DNA of 64,000 bases from Roseibium algicola (GTDB taxonomy: Bacteria; Pseudomonadota; Alphaproteobacteria; Rhizobiales; Stappiaceae), in the NCBI RefSeq assembly GCF_001999245.1, contig NZ_CP019630.1, positions 3,811,001 to 3,875,000 of the forward strand, in the 5' to 3' direction. The translations under genes and the position numbers were made by a program. The notes below the pieces were generated by a model. That model worked only from the letters and a program-made list of their open reading frames with translations, was not told where the DNA came from and did no database searches. Shown here piece after piece: positions 1 through 8,182 of the stretch (positions are counted from its first letter, which is position 1; each line of letters starts with the position of its first letter).

Positions 1-760
1 CAGGCAGCTGCAGTACATCGTTTTCCATGTGTCCGGTCAATGGCATGGCGTTGCCGATGAAGCGGGCGACGAAGGCATTGGCCGGAGTGTGGTACAGCTC
101 TTCTGGCCTGCCGACCTGAAGCATGGTTCCGTTCGACATCACCGCGATCCGGTCCGCGATTGCCATCGCCTCGCTCTGGTCGTGGGTGACGAAAACAGCC
201 GTGATCCGGAACTGCCGCAGCATTGCGGCCAGTTCGTCACGCAGGTTGTCGCGCAAGGCGGCGTCCAGCGCGGACAGGGGTTCGTCCAGCAGCAGGATCC
301 TGGGGCGCGGTGCGACGGCACGGGCCAGGGCCACCCGTTGGCGTTGCCCGCCCGAAAGGGCATGTGTCGGCCGGTCGGCGTAGTCGGTAAGGCGGCACAG
401 GCTCAGCACCTCGTTCACACGTTGCCGGCGTTCTTCCGCCGGCACTTTTCTAACCTTCAGGCCGTAGCCGACATTCGCGCGCACGCTCATGTTGGGAAAG
501 AGCGCATAGGACTGAAACACCATGCCGACATTGCGATGTTCCACGGCAAGTCCGGTCACGTCGGTCTCGTCGAACCGGATCCGGCTGCCCGCATCGGGGC
601 GCTCCAGTCCGGCAATGATGCGCAGCAGGGTCGTCTTGCCACAGCCGGAAGGACCGAGCAGCGACAGGATTTCGCCGGGACCGACGGTCAGATTGGTCGG
701 GCAGAGAGCCCGCGTGCCATCGGCAAAGGTCTTGGCGGCGTTTTCGATTGTCAGGGTCAT
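1..760 (-). CDS. ABC transporter ATP-binding protein (partial)
   Basis: ATPase subunit of a binding-protein-dependent importer, acting on the cytoplasmic face of the membrane. The visible 253 residues include Walker A (GPSGCGKTT, residues 36-44), the Q-loop segment [13 protein letters not shown], the signature [14 protein letters not shown], Walker B LLLDEPLSALD and the H-loop THDQSEA. These are typical of the PotA/FbpC/UgpC branch. The ATG overlaps the stop of the upstream permease gene (ATGA), so it is the last visible gene of the operon that starts with the LacI regulator near 4516. The frame is open at the window edge, so the C-terminal TOBE-like region is missing here. The substrate cannot be read from this subunit. 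Confidence 0.93.
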   Translation of the reverse strand, partial: MTLTIENAAKTFADGTRALCPTNLTVGPGEILSLLGPSGCGKTTLLRIIAGLERPDAGSRIRFDETDVTGLAVEHRNVGMVFQSYALFPNMSVRANVGYGLKVRKVPAEERRQRVNEVLSLCRLTDYADRPTHALSGGQRQRVALARAVAPRPRILLLDEPLSALDAALRDNLRDELAAMLRQFRITAVFVTHDQSEAMAIADRIAVMSNGTMLQVGRPEELYHTPANAFVARFIGNAMPLTGHMENDVLQLP

Positions 761-1581
761 TGAGCGATCCTTTGCGCTCTGGCGGAGGCCCATTGCATGG
801 CCATCAACAGCGGCACGATCATCGCGAAGAAGATGAGCGTATAGGCGGAGGCGACTTCCAGCCGCATGGAGGCATAGCTGTCGGCAAGACCGACCGGCAG
901 GGTTTTCAGATAAGGCGTGTGCAACATCCAGGTGAGGTTGAATTCGCCGATGGAGAGCGTCACCACGGTCAGGGCACCAGCCAGGATGCCCGGCATGGCA
1001 TTGGGGATGATCACCGTTCGAAACCGCGTGAAGGCAGACGCGCCAAGTGTCGCCGCGCTTTCTTCAAGGCTGCGGAAATCCATGGCCATCAGAACGGCCA
1101 GGACGGATCGCACCATGAACGGCAGCGTGTAGAGAACATGGCCGACGAGGATGAAGGTCCAGGACGTGCGGAACCCGGACAAGGTTCCGTAGAGCTGCAA
1201 GAGCGCGAGTGCCAGTGCGAGGCCGGGAATGGCGAGCGGCAACGAGATGAACTCTTCCAGCAGGCGCGACAGGCGTCCGGGATTCCTGGCAAGGGCGTAG
1301 GCCGCCGGAACGCCGATCACCAGCGTGACGGCAAGGCAGGCTATCGCGAGCCAGAGCGACAGGAAGATGCTGGCGGAATATAACTCCCAGACCCGCCCGA
1401 TCCATTTCAGGGTCAGGCCAGAGGAAAGACCGCGAAAGTAGTTGGCTGTTACCCCGGCCAGGATCGACTGGATGGCCGGGACCAGCAGAAAGGCCGCAAT
1501 GACAAGCGTGACCGCGCATTGCAGCCACCAGGCGAGGGATCTTTTCACGTCAGCCTCCCGCCGCAACCGTCGTTCCTGCAA
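757..1581 (-). CDS. ABC transporter permease, second subunit
   Basis: Inner-membrane permease of 274 residues with about six hydrophobic segments. It carries the cytoplasmic EAA-loop signature near SLEESAATLGASAFTRF, which docks onto the ATPase. Its start overlaps the end of the first permease gene by about 30 bp, and its stop overlaps the ATPase start, so the three are translationally coupled. The family is the AfuB/PhnV/PotC-type binding-protein-dependent permeases. With its partner permease it would form the heterodimeric channel for the solute captured by the binding protein at 2417-3412. Membrane segments were judged by eye. Confidence 0.9.
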   Translation of the reverse strand: MQERRLRREADVKRSLAWWLQCAVTLVIAAFLLVPAIQSILAGVTANYFRGLSSGLTLKWIGRVWELYSASIFLSLWLAIACLAVTLVIGVPAAYALARNPGRLSRLLEEFISLPLAIPGLALALALLQLYGTLSGFRTSWTFILVGHVLYTLPFMVRSVLAVLMAMDFRSLEESAATLGASAFTRFRTVIIPNAMPGILAGALTVVTLSIGEFNLTWMLHTPYLKTLPVGLADSYASMRLEVASAYTLIFFAMIVPLLMAMQWASARAQRIAQ

Positions 1582-2353
1582 AACTGCGGGCGATGTAAAG
1601 CAGGGCCCAGGTCACAAGGCCAAGCATAACGGACAGGGCTGACGCCATGGCGATGTTCGCCGACAGGGTGAATTCGGTATAGATCACCATCGGCAGGACA
1701 TCGATATTGGTTGCCAGCGTGAAGGCGGTTCCGAAGGCTCCCATGGCGGTGGCAAAGGCGATTGCACCGGCGGCAACGAGGGACGGGGCAAGACCGGGCA
1801 GGATCACGTCGATGAGAATGCGCCACGGCGATGCGCCCAGGGTGCGGGCGGCTTCTTCCAGCGCGGGGTCGAGTTTTTCGACCGCGGCCATCACCGTCAG
1901 CAGGACGCGCGGGATGGAAAAATAGAGATAGCCGAGAAAGAGGCCTGTCAGCGAATAGGCGAACACGATGTGTCCGGGCAATAGCTGGTTGAACAGCCCC
2001 TGGCGTCCTCCCAGGAGGATGATCAGGAAGCCGATGACGACGCCCGGAAAGGCTAGCGGCAGGGTCAGGACGGAAAGCAGCAGGCCGCGTCCGATAAACC
2101 TGTTCCGCGCCAGGAACAGGCCGGCGGTGGTCGCCAGAGCAAGCGCGGCAAGGCTGACCGCCAGCGACACCAGCACCGTGTTGACCAGCGTTTCAAGATA
2201 TCGAGGCGTTTGCAGGATCTGCAGGTAGATGTGCCATCCGGCTTCTGATTCAAAGGAAGCCTGAACCAGGCGCACCAGCGGCAGAGCCAGAAAAGCGAGG
2301 GCGAATACCGCCAGCGGTACAAGGCAGGCGGTCACGAATGTTCTGTCGGACAT
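1550..2353 (-). CDS. ABC transporter permease, first subunit
   Basis: Inner-membrane permease of 267 residues. The N-terminal hydrophobic segment begins near residue 9, and the EAA-loop motif lies near ALEEAARTLGASPWRI. It follows the binding-protein gene after a 63-bp gap that contains a GC-rich hairpin (2374-2403), and it overlaps the next permease. Length and motif match the FbpB/AfuB/PhnU group of permeases for iron, phosphonate or sugar-phosphate importers. The sequence does not decide between those substrates. Confidence 0.9.
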   Translation of the reverse strand: MSDRTFVTACLVPLAVFALAFLALPLVRLVQASFESEAGWHIYLQILQTPRYLETLVNTVLVSLAVSLAALALATTAGLFLARNRFIGRGLLLSVLTLPLAFPGVVIGFLIILLGGRQGLFNQLLPGHIVFAYSLTGLFLGYLYFSIPRVLLTVMAAVEKLDPALEEAARTLGASPWRILIDVILPGLAPSLVAAGAIAFATAMGAFGTAFTLATNIDVLPMVIYTEFTLSANIAMASALSVMLGLVTWALLYIARSFAGTTVAAGG

Positions 2354-2373
2354 GAAGAATGCCTTCGGGAAAA

Positions 2374-2403
2374 CGGGCCGGAACGCCGATGCGCTCCGGC
2401 CCG
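2374..2403 (-). terminator. GC-rich hairpin between binding-protein and permease genes
   Basis: Perfect 9-bp inverted repeat (CGGGCCGGA / TCCGGCCCG) with a 12-nt loop, directly after the binding-protein stop. No T-run follows. It is more likely a partial attenuator or an mRNA-stabilising hairpin that keeps binding protein in excess over permease than a full terminator. Confidence 0.6.
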
Positions 2404-2416
2404 CAAGGTCAGGATT

Positions 2417-3412
2417 TTATTTGACTTCGTTCAGGTAACGCTCACCGAAACCGGCCTGGGCGCGTTCCATGTGGGCATAATCGACAGCAACCGCGCGCTC
2501 GTAGTCGCTTGCAGGCAGGAACTTCGCGGCGACTTCAGCCGGCAGTTCCACCGGGCGGGACGGCTGCAGGTAGGCATTGGTCCAGATCGCCTGGCCTTCG
2601 TCGGACAGGATGAAGTCCAGAACCTTCTTGCCGGCTTCTTCATGCGGGGCGCCTGCCACCAGGCTCATCACGTAGGGAACGCGCACGGAACCTTCGCACG
2701 GCAGCACGAACTCGAAGTTGCCGTCTTCTTCGTATTTGCCGCGATAGGCGTTGAAGTCATAGTCGAAGAGGATCGGGATTTCGCCGGAAACGACGCGCGC
2801 GAAAGAGGTCTGCTTGGGAACGATCGGATCGTTTTCGGCCAGTTCCTTGAAGTAGCTGATGGCCGGATCGAAGTTCTCCAGATCGCCGCCGAATGCCAGG
2901 TTGACGGCAACCGCTCCCGCATAGCCGACAAAGGCGGAAGACGGATCAAGATAGCCGACCATGCCGCGGTATTCCGGCTTTTTCAGATCGGCGAAGCACT
3001 GCGGCACCGGTGCGCCGCCGAGCGCGTCGACATTCACGAACATGCCGAGGGTACCGTAGTGAACGGCAAACCACTTGCCTTCCGGGTCCTTCAGACCTTC
3101 GGGGATGTCATCGAAACCGGCCGGCTTATAGGCGGTGACGACACCTTCGTTGCCGGCCTTGATTCCAGTGGTCACGCCGTAATAGGCAACGTCGGCGACC
3201 GGCGCGGCCTTCTCGGCCAGAAGCTGGCTGAGGGTCTGGCCGGAATTCTTGTTGTCATGCGGCATGGCAATGCCGAGCTTCTCATTGATGGCTTCCAGCA
3301 TCGATGCCCAGTCGGCCCATTGCGGCGGGCAGTTGTAGCAAACGGCATCTTCGGCCTTTGCCGGCACGACGGCCGCCATTGTCATGGCCAATGCGAAAAG
3401 TGTACGTTTCAT
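2417..3412 (-). CDS. ABC transporter periplasmic substrate-binding protein
   Basis: Periplasmic binding protein of 331 residues. The signal peptide (MKRTLFALAMTMAAVVPAKA) has a clear AKA cleavage site. The mature protein has the two-lobe layout of family 1 extracellular solute-binding proteins, with the late motif LDFILSDEGQAIWTNAYLQP typical of the AfuA/FbpA/PhnS group. Two cysteines sit just after the signal peptide (AVCYNCPPQ). The gene lies 39 bp after the LacI gene and before both permeases. A LacI-type regulator suggests a carbohydrate-like ligand. AfuA relatives are known to bind hexose phosphates, so a sugar phosphate is one option; iron or a phosphonate is another. Confidence 0.85.
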   Translation of the reverse strand: MKRTLFALAMTMAAVVPAKAEDAVCYNCPPQWADWASMLEAINEKLGIAMPHDNKNSGQTLSQLLAEKAAPVADVAYYGVTTGIKAGNEGVVTAYKPAGFDDIPEGLKDPEGKWFAVHYGTLGMFVNVDALGGAPVPQCFADLKKPEYRGMVGYLDPSSAFVGYAGAVAVNLAFGGDLENFDPAISYFKELAENDPIVPKQTSFARVVSGEIPILFDYDFNAYRGKYEEDGNFEFVLPCEGSVRVPYVMSLVAGAPHEEAGKKVLDFILSDEGQAIWTNAYLQPSRPVELPAEVAAKFLPASDYERAVAVDYAHMERAQAGFGERYLNEVK

Positions 3413-3451
3413 GTCAGTGACTCCTGAAGCGATCTCAAGCAGGTCTCGGGG

Positions 3452-4516
3452 TTACTCATTGGATGGCAGGGAAGTGGCAGCTTCTCTGCCATCGGCTTTT
3501 CCGGGAACGGGAGGGCCAAGGCTGCCTCCCGCGCGGAAACTGAATGTGGCGGCTGCGGACGGCAGGTCGGGGGTGGGCCGGTCCAGCAGCCTTGCCAGCA
3601 CGGAATGGACGGCGCCCTGACCCATGGTGCGCGGATCTGTTTCGACCGTCGCCAGATGAGGGTCGACCAGCAGTCCGGTGGAAATGCCGTCAAAGCCGAC
3701 CAGCGACAGATCGTCGGGAATACGCTTTCCAAGTGCGCGTGCGGCCTTCATGGCGGCAAGGGCGAGAAAGTCGTTCGACGCAAAAATTCCGGTCAGGGCC
3801 TGATGTTCGGCCAGAAGCGTGCCGAGCAATTCCAGAAGGGTGCCGTCCTGCTCCTCGATTTCCAGAAGAAGCGGGTCTGCCATGCCGAACTCGCGGCATG
3901 CGGCGGCAAATCCTTCGTAGCGCTCACGCGAGCGGTCGGAGCGATGGAACCGCAGGGCCAGAAAACCGGTTTGAACGTGCCCCTGGCTGTGAAAGGCCCT
4001 TGCGACTTCACGCGCGGCGGCGCGGTTGTCGACGGCCCACGCGGGCAAGCCGAAAGAAGAGCGGTTATAGACGAGGCAGCAGGGAAGGTTCCGATCCCGG
4101 ATCAGCTCCAGAGCCTCGCTGTCGGCCGCATTGTTGACCGTCAGGACCAGGCCGTCGACCTGTTTGGCAATCAGGGTGCGTGCGGCCTGAAGCTCCAGCA
4201 CTTCGTCGTATTCCGAACATGCCAGAATGAGCTGAAAGCCTTCGCGGTGGGCTTCCTGCTGGGCAGCCTGGACGACTTCGGCAAACACGGGATTGGCGAG
4301 AGAAGGGACAATGCAGCCGAGTGTCTTTGTCGAGCTGCTTTGCAGGGACCGGCCAAGCGCGCTGAATTCGAAGCCGAGTGCTTTTGCTGCCGAAAGAACC
4401 TTCCGGCGGGTGTCGGCGCTGGCGGAGCCGGTGCCGTTGAGGACGCGGCTCACCGTTGCAATGCCGCAACCGGCCTGCTCGGCAACATCCTTGATCGTCG
4501 GCGGACGCGATCTCAC
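3452..4516 (-). CDS. LacI-family transcriptional regulator
   Basis: Repressor of 354 residues. It has an N-terminal LacI helix-turn-helix (TIKDVAEQAGCGIATVSRVL) followed by a periplasmic-binding-protein-like effector domain (LGCIVPSLANPVFAEVVQAA; VGFDGISTGLLVDPHLATV). An in-frame GTG at 4552 would put the perfect operator palindrome at 4534-4549 inside the coding region. The GTG at 4516 has AAGGAG seven bases upstream and leaves the operator in the leader, so it is preferred. It is the first gene of the operon that continues into the binding protein, permeases and ATPase. That arrangement suggests autoregulation and control of the importer by its ligand. Confidence 0.88.
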   Translation of the reverse strand: MRSRPPTIKDVAEQAGCGIATVSRVLNGTGSASADTRRKVLSAAKALGFEFSALGRSLQSSSTKTLGCIVPSLANPVFAEVVQAAQQEAHREGFQLILACSEYDEVLELQAARTLIAKQVDGLVLTVNNAADSEALELIRDRNLPCCLVYNRSSFGLPAWAVDNRAAAREVARAFHSQGHVQTGFLALRFHRSDRSRERYEGFAAACREFGMADPLLLEIEEQDGTLLELLGTLLAEHQALTGIFASNDFLALAAMKAARALGKRIPDDLSLVGFDGISTGLLVDPHLATVETDPRTMGQGAVHSVLARLLDRPTPDLPSAAATFSFRAGGSLGPPVPGKADGREAATSLPSNE

Positions 4517-4533
4517 CCTTGGCTCCTTCAGTC

Positions 4534-4549
4534 TTGGAAACGTTTCCAA
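4534..4549. promoter_or_regulatory. LacI-type operator palindrome
   Basis: Perfect 16-bp palindrome TTGGAAACGTTTCCAA, 17 bp upstream of the preferred lacI start. The centre CG and the GAAACGTTTC core are typical of LacI/GalR-family operators. Confidence 0.8.
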
Positions 4550-4580
4550 CACTGAATACAGGGTGTCGATGTCACTTTGA

Positions 4581-4594
4581 TGAAAGCGTTTCCA
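4581..4594. promoter_or_regulatory. Second LacI-type operator match
   Basis: TGAAAGCGTTTCCA is an imperfect palindrome with the LacI/CcpA-like core AAGCGTTTC. It lies 31 bp beyond the end of the perfect operator, away from lacI. Tandem sites would allow cooperative repression of the lacI-importer promoter. Confidence 0.55.
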
Positions 4595-4649
4595 GAAGGG
4601 AAAGGGAGCGCTTTTCGATGCGCAGTCGTCAGCCGCAACCGGGCTTGAA

Positions 4650-4679
4650 ACCCGCCGCCCGCGGGGACAGGCGGCGGGT
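4650..4679 (-). terminator. Intrinsic terminator of the haem receptor gene
   Basis: Ten-bp perfect GC stem (ACCCGCCGCC / GGCGGCGGGT) with a 10-nt loop, starting a few bases after the receptor stop at 4686. On the minus strand it is followed by TTTC, a short T-run. Confidence 0.7.
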
Positions 4680-4685
4680 CTTGGA

Positions 4686-6827
4686 TCAGAACTTCTTGGC
4701 GAAGCTCAGCTTGAAGCTGCGGCCTGCACCTTCGTCTTCACTCAGGTGGTTCCGGTACGACTTGTCGAACACGTTGTCGACGTTGAACCGGACCTCACTG
4801 TCCGCCATGAAACCGTCGGTCGGTTTCCATGCCGCATAAAGGTTATGCAGCACGTAGCCTGCGGTTTCCTGTTCGTCTGCGCCTACACGGTCCTGGGCGG
4901 CGTAGAAGTCGCCCTTCCAGCCGAAGTCGAGGTTCCACGGACGGTAGACGTAGCCGATCTTGAGGAAGGCGCTGTCGGCGGGGACGGCATTCATGTAGCC
5001 GCCGGTGCTGACGTTGTTGCCCCGGATCAGCGAGGCGCCGAGAGATCCGTAGATGCTGTCTGTCCAGTAGGAGGCTTCCAGCTCAAGCCCTTCGTAACGG
5101 GCTTTCGGAATGATTTCCGTCACCACCGTCGAACCGTTCCAGTAGCTGGCGTAGTAGTTGGTGACGTTGTTCCGGAACGCCGTTCCCTTCAGGCGGAAAG
5201 CGTCACCGCCCATGATCAGGTCATCAAAAGAAAAGGTGACACCGGCCTCGAAGTTGTTCGACAGTTCCTTGTCGAGATCGTTGACGACGTAGTTCGAAAA
5301 CACCTCGTCGAGGGAGGGCAGACGCTCGGTGTGTGCGACGGAGCCGAAGACGCCGAGCCATTCGGACATCTTGATCATGGCTGCAAGCTTTGGCGAATAG
5401 CCGACGGCGCTCTTTTCCTCGTTCAGGTTGATGGTGTTGCCGCTGCCGTCCACGTAGCTGCCGACAGACACGTTGCTGTAGTCGATCCGCATGCCGGGAA
5501 TGAGGGTGATGCGGTCGTTCCACACCAGTTCGGCCTGCGCATAGCCGCCGACGTTGACCGTTTCGCCTTCCGGGTGAGACCCTGAACCACTGCGCACATA
5601 GGTGCCAAAATCACGCGGATTGCGACGCTCCTGGTACTGGCCGTCGATGCCGGTCGTGACATAGGCCATCCAGTCTTCGCCCAGCTGGAACGTTGCGACG
5701 TTGTCGGCCTTACCCTGCCAGGTCTCGTAGGAATATTCGGAATTGAAGCCGAACGGATAATAGCAGGTCGGCGGCGCGGGCGCAGGGGCGTACTGGGCGC
5801 AGATCTGATCCTGGTTTTTCTGCTCGACACGCGTGTCGGACCAGCTGAACTGGGCCTTCACATCAAGCAGATCGTTTCCTGAAAACCCGTTTGCATAACC
5901 GACAATCGCGGTCTGATCCGTCACTGTGCGGTCGACATCGCCAAAGTCCGGACCCCAGGCAATCTGGTCGTAGTTCTGGTCGTCCTCGTCACTCGACCAG
6001 TTCTGGTAACTTGCGAAAACGGACTGGTCTTCATTTTCCCCGAAGGTGTAACGGGCCTTGATGAGACCGTTGATGGAGCTGAAATCCGTGTCCGGGACCT
6101 CGTTGCCCTGGCCATCCGTAATGTCCTGAGACTGTCGATAGTTGAGGGCGCCGAGCAACTCGAGGTTCTTGACCGGCTCCGCCGCAACGATCGCGCTGCC
6201 CAGCCAGCCGTTGCCGTTCGAATCCCAGGAGGTTTTCAGCCGGCCGCCGATCAGGTCACCCGGATCGAGGAAATCGCTGGCATCCTTTGTGGTGAAGGTG
6301 ATCACACCGCCCATCGCCCCGGCGCCATAAAGGGTTGATGATGCCGGACCACGCAGGACTTCGATCTGTTTATAGAGTTCCGGATCGGAGAAGAACGACC
6401 CCATCCGGTACTGTTCGAAAAACTTGTTGACCCCGTCTACCTGCATGATGATCCGGGTCTCGTCGCCGGAAAGAGCTTCACCGATACCGCGGATATTGAT
6501 GCTTTCGCCGAGGATCGAGTTACTGCCGATCGGCGTGACGCCCGGGATCTCCTGGAAGACGTCTCCGATCGAGCGCGGTTGCAGGTCGTCGATGGCTTCC
6601 TGGTCCAGCACGGTGACGGCCTGAGGAGTGTCGATCGCGACTTTGGGCACGCCGGCGCTGACCACGATCTGTTGTAGCTGCGACACCGGTTGATCCTGTC
6701 CGGCAACGGGTGTCGCCGGTGCTGCATCCGCTACTGCATCCTGTGCAGCCGCCCCGCAATTAAAAGCCAAAACCCAAAGGGCAACACCACCCATCAAGCG
6801 GGTGTTGCCGGTCTTCTTGAGCCCCAT
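4686..6827 (-). CDS. hmuR: TonB-dependent outer-membrane haem/haemoglobin receptor
   Basis: Outer-membrane receptor of 713 residues. The open frame reaches back to 6878, but the ATG at 6827 has GGAG eight bases upstream and begins a proper signal peptide (MGLKKTGN to AAAQ), so it is taken as the start. A plug domain (residues about 45-165; TPQAVTVLDQEAIDDLQP, GPASSTLYGAGAMGGVI) is followed by a 22-strand-type barrel ending in the aromatic-terminal SFKLSFAKKF. The segment ERLPSLDEVF resembles the FRAP box of haem receptors. Divergence from hmuSTUV supports haem as substrate. RirA- and Irr-like sites in the shared promoter region suggest iron control. Confidence 0.88.
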   Translation of the reverse strand: MGLKKTGNTRLMGGVALWVLAFNCGAAAQDAVADAAPATPVAGQDQPVSQLQQIVVSAGVPKVAIDTPQAVTVLDQEAIDDLQPRSIGDVFQEIPGVTPIGSNSILGESINIRGIGEALSGDETRIIMQVDGVNKFFEQYRMGSFFSDPELYKQIEVLRGPASSTLYGAGAMGGVITFTTKDASDFLDPGDLIGGRLKTSWDSNGNGWLGSAIVAAEPVKNLELLGALNYRQSQDITDGQGNEVPDTDFSSINGLIKARYTFGENEDQSVFASYQNWSSDEDDQNYDQIAWGPDFGDVDRTVTDQTAIVGYANGFSGNDLLDVKAQFSWSDTRVEQKNQDQICAQYAPAPAPPTCYYPFGFNSEYSYETWQGKADNVATFQLGEDWMAYVTTGIDGQYQERRNPRDFGTYVRSGSGSHPEGETVNVGGYAQAELVWNDRITLIPGMRIDYSNVSVGSYVDGSGNTINLNEEKSAVGYSPKLAAMIKMSEWLGVFGSVAHTERLPSLDEVFSNYVVNDLDKELSNNFEAGVTFSFDDLIMGGDAFRLKGTAFRNNVTNYYASYWNGSTVVTEIIPKARYEGLELEASYWTDSIYGSLGASLIRGNNVSTGGYMNAVPADSAFLKIGYVYRPWNLDFGWKGDFYAAQDRVGADEQETAGYVLHNLYAAWKPTDGFMADSEVRFNVDNVFDKSYRNHLSEDEGAGRSFKLSFAKKF

Positions 6828-6893
6828 AAAAATTCTCCAAGAGTGCGCGTTGTTCGCGTCCTTTTCGCTGCCTCTCACACAGCGTTTTAAACA

Positions 6894-6908
6894 TGAGTCA
6901 GTGACTCA
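6894..6908. promoter_or_regulatory. RirA IRO-box-like operator (perfect palindrome)
   Basis: TGAGTCAGTGACTCA has 7-bp perfect arms around one base, and it also fits the TGA-N9-TCA IRO-box consensus recognised by the iron regulator RirA in Hyphomicrobiales. It lies 67 bp upstream of the haem receptor start, in the divergent promoter region with hmuS. Confidence 0.75.
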
Positions 6909-6931
6909 GGTATTGTGTTCCTAATGAAATA

Positions 6932-6946
6932 TGAATATAGGAGTCA
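6932..6946. promoter_or_regulatory. Second IRO-box-like site
   Basis: TGAATATAGGAGTCA fits TGA-N9-TCA. The inner bases are not palindromic, so it is weaker than the site at 6894-6908. It could serve the hmuS-side promoter. Confidence 0.45.
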
Positions 6947-6981
6947 AGTATTAGATTGCGGTCGCCGAGGAAAAGCGTCTC

Positions 6982-6998
6982 TTTGGAATGATTCAAAA
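6982..6998. promoter_or_regulatory. Irr ICE-box-like site
   Basis: TTTGGAATGATTCAAAA is a near-palindrome of 7+3+7 bases. It differs by one base in each arm from the ICE form TTTAGAA-N3-TTCTAAA bound by Irr. It lies 96 bp upstream of hmuS. Confidence 0.5.
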
Positions 6999-7093
6999 AT
7001 TCCTAATAATCTCAGTAATTTACGTTACGGGATGATGAGGCGGGAAACTGAGCGCGGGCTGCAGGAAGACCATAGCGATTGGGGACAGAACTC

Positions 7094-8182
7094 ATGAATG
7101 CCGATCAGATCTCCTCTGAAACCAGGCAGAGCGCAGCCGACATCCGGGCGGCACGCGCGGACAATCCGAAGATGCGGGAGCGGGATCTGGCGCAGATACT
7201 CGGCATTACGGAAGCGGAGCTGGTCGCCAGCTTCGTGGGTCATGGCGTGCGCCGTATCGCGCCGCGTTTCGAGGATCTGTTTCCGGGGTTGCAGACCGTC
7301 GGCACGGTCATGGCACTGACGCGCAACGAGAGCGCGGTGCACGAGAAGATCGGCCCGTTCGAGAAATTCGTGAACGGCAAGCGGGCGGCCCTGATGCTGG
7401 GCGAGCAGATCGACACGCGCATGTTTCCGGCCAATTGGGTGCATGGCTTTGCGGTCGAAAAGGCTGACGGCAACGATGTCCGCCGGTCACTGCAGTTCTT
7501 CGATGCCCATGGTGATGCGGTGATGAAGATCCACACCCGTGCGGAAACGGACCTGGATGCGTGGAACACTCTGGTTGAAAAGCTCGTGCTGGACGACCAG
7601 ACGTCGGATGTGTTGCCGCAAGTGAGCGAAGCAAAACCGTTCAGCCGAAAACAGGCATCCGAAGGAGCTGAAGCGATGCTGCGCGACCGCTGGCAGGCGA
7701 TGACCGATCCGCATCAGTTCCACGGACTTTTGAAGGATCTGGACCTCGACCGGGTCAGTGCCTTTGAACTGGCGGGCGATGCCTGGGCCTGGCCGCTCGA
7801 CCGTGGGGCGGTGCCGGCCTTGTTGCGCCTTGCAGCGTCGGAAAACATCCCGATCATGTGTTTTGTCGGCAATCGCGGTTGCATTCAGATCCACTCCGGG
7901 GCGGTGGCAACGGTGATGGATCGGGGCCCATGGATCAATGTGATGGACCCGACCTTCCATCTGCATCTGCGGACCGACCACATCCACGAGGTCTGGGCCG
8001 TGCGCAAACCGGCGGATGTCGGCCATGTCACGTCGGTGGAAGCTTATGACAGCGACGGACAGCAGATCATCCAGTTCTTCGGTGTACGTGTTGAAGGCAA
8101 CCAGGAACGGTCCGATTGGCGTGGCCTTGCCGAAAACCTGCCGAAACTGGATCGGGCGGTAAAGCTGGGAGCAGCGGAATGA
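7094..8182 (+). CDS. hmuS: Haemin-degrading/haem-trafficking factor HmuS
   Basis: Cytoplasmic protein of 362 residues of the HemS/HmuS/ChuS family, which accepts haem from the importer and in some members degrades it. The two-repeat architecture is visible: LAQILGITEAELVASFVGHGVRRI near the N-terminus, and a second half starting near residue 190 (MLRDRWQAMTDPHQFHGLL). A TTG at 7079 would also open the frame. The ATG at 7094, with a GGGGAC element upstream, fits better. Its stop overlaps the hmuT start, the first of the couplings in hmuSTUV. The promoter region carries the RirA- and Irr-like sites listed separately. Confidence 0.9.
   Translation: MNADQISSETRQSAADIRAARADNPKMRERDLAQILGITEAELVASFVGHGVRRIAPRFEDLFPGLQTVGTVMALTRNESAVHEKIGPFEKFVNGKRAALMLGEQIDTRMFPANWVHGFAVEKADGNDVRRSLQFFDAHGDAVMKIHTRAETDLDAWNTLVEKLVLDDQTSDVLPQVSEAKPFSRKQASEGAEAMLRDRWQAMTDPHQFHGLLKDLDLDRVSAFELAGDAWAWPLDRGAVPALLRLAASENIPIMCFVGNRGCIQIHSGAVATVMDRGPWINVMDPTFHLHLRTDHIHEVWAVRKPADVGHVTSVEAYDSDGQQIIQFFGVRVEGNQERSDWRGLAENLPKLDRAVKLGAAE

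Noticed and set aside
2471..3427. Plus-strand open frame of 318 codons opposite the binding-protein gene
   Set aside because: The minus strand has a signal peptide, family motifs and operon context. The plus frame has none.
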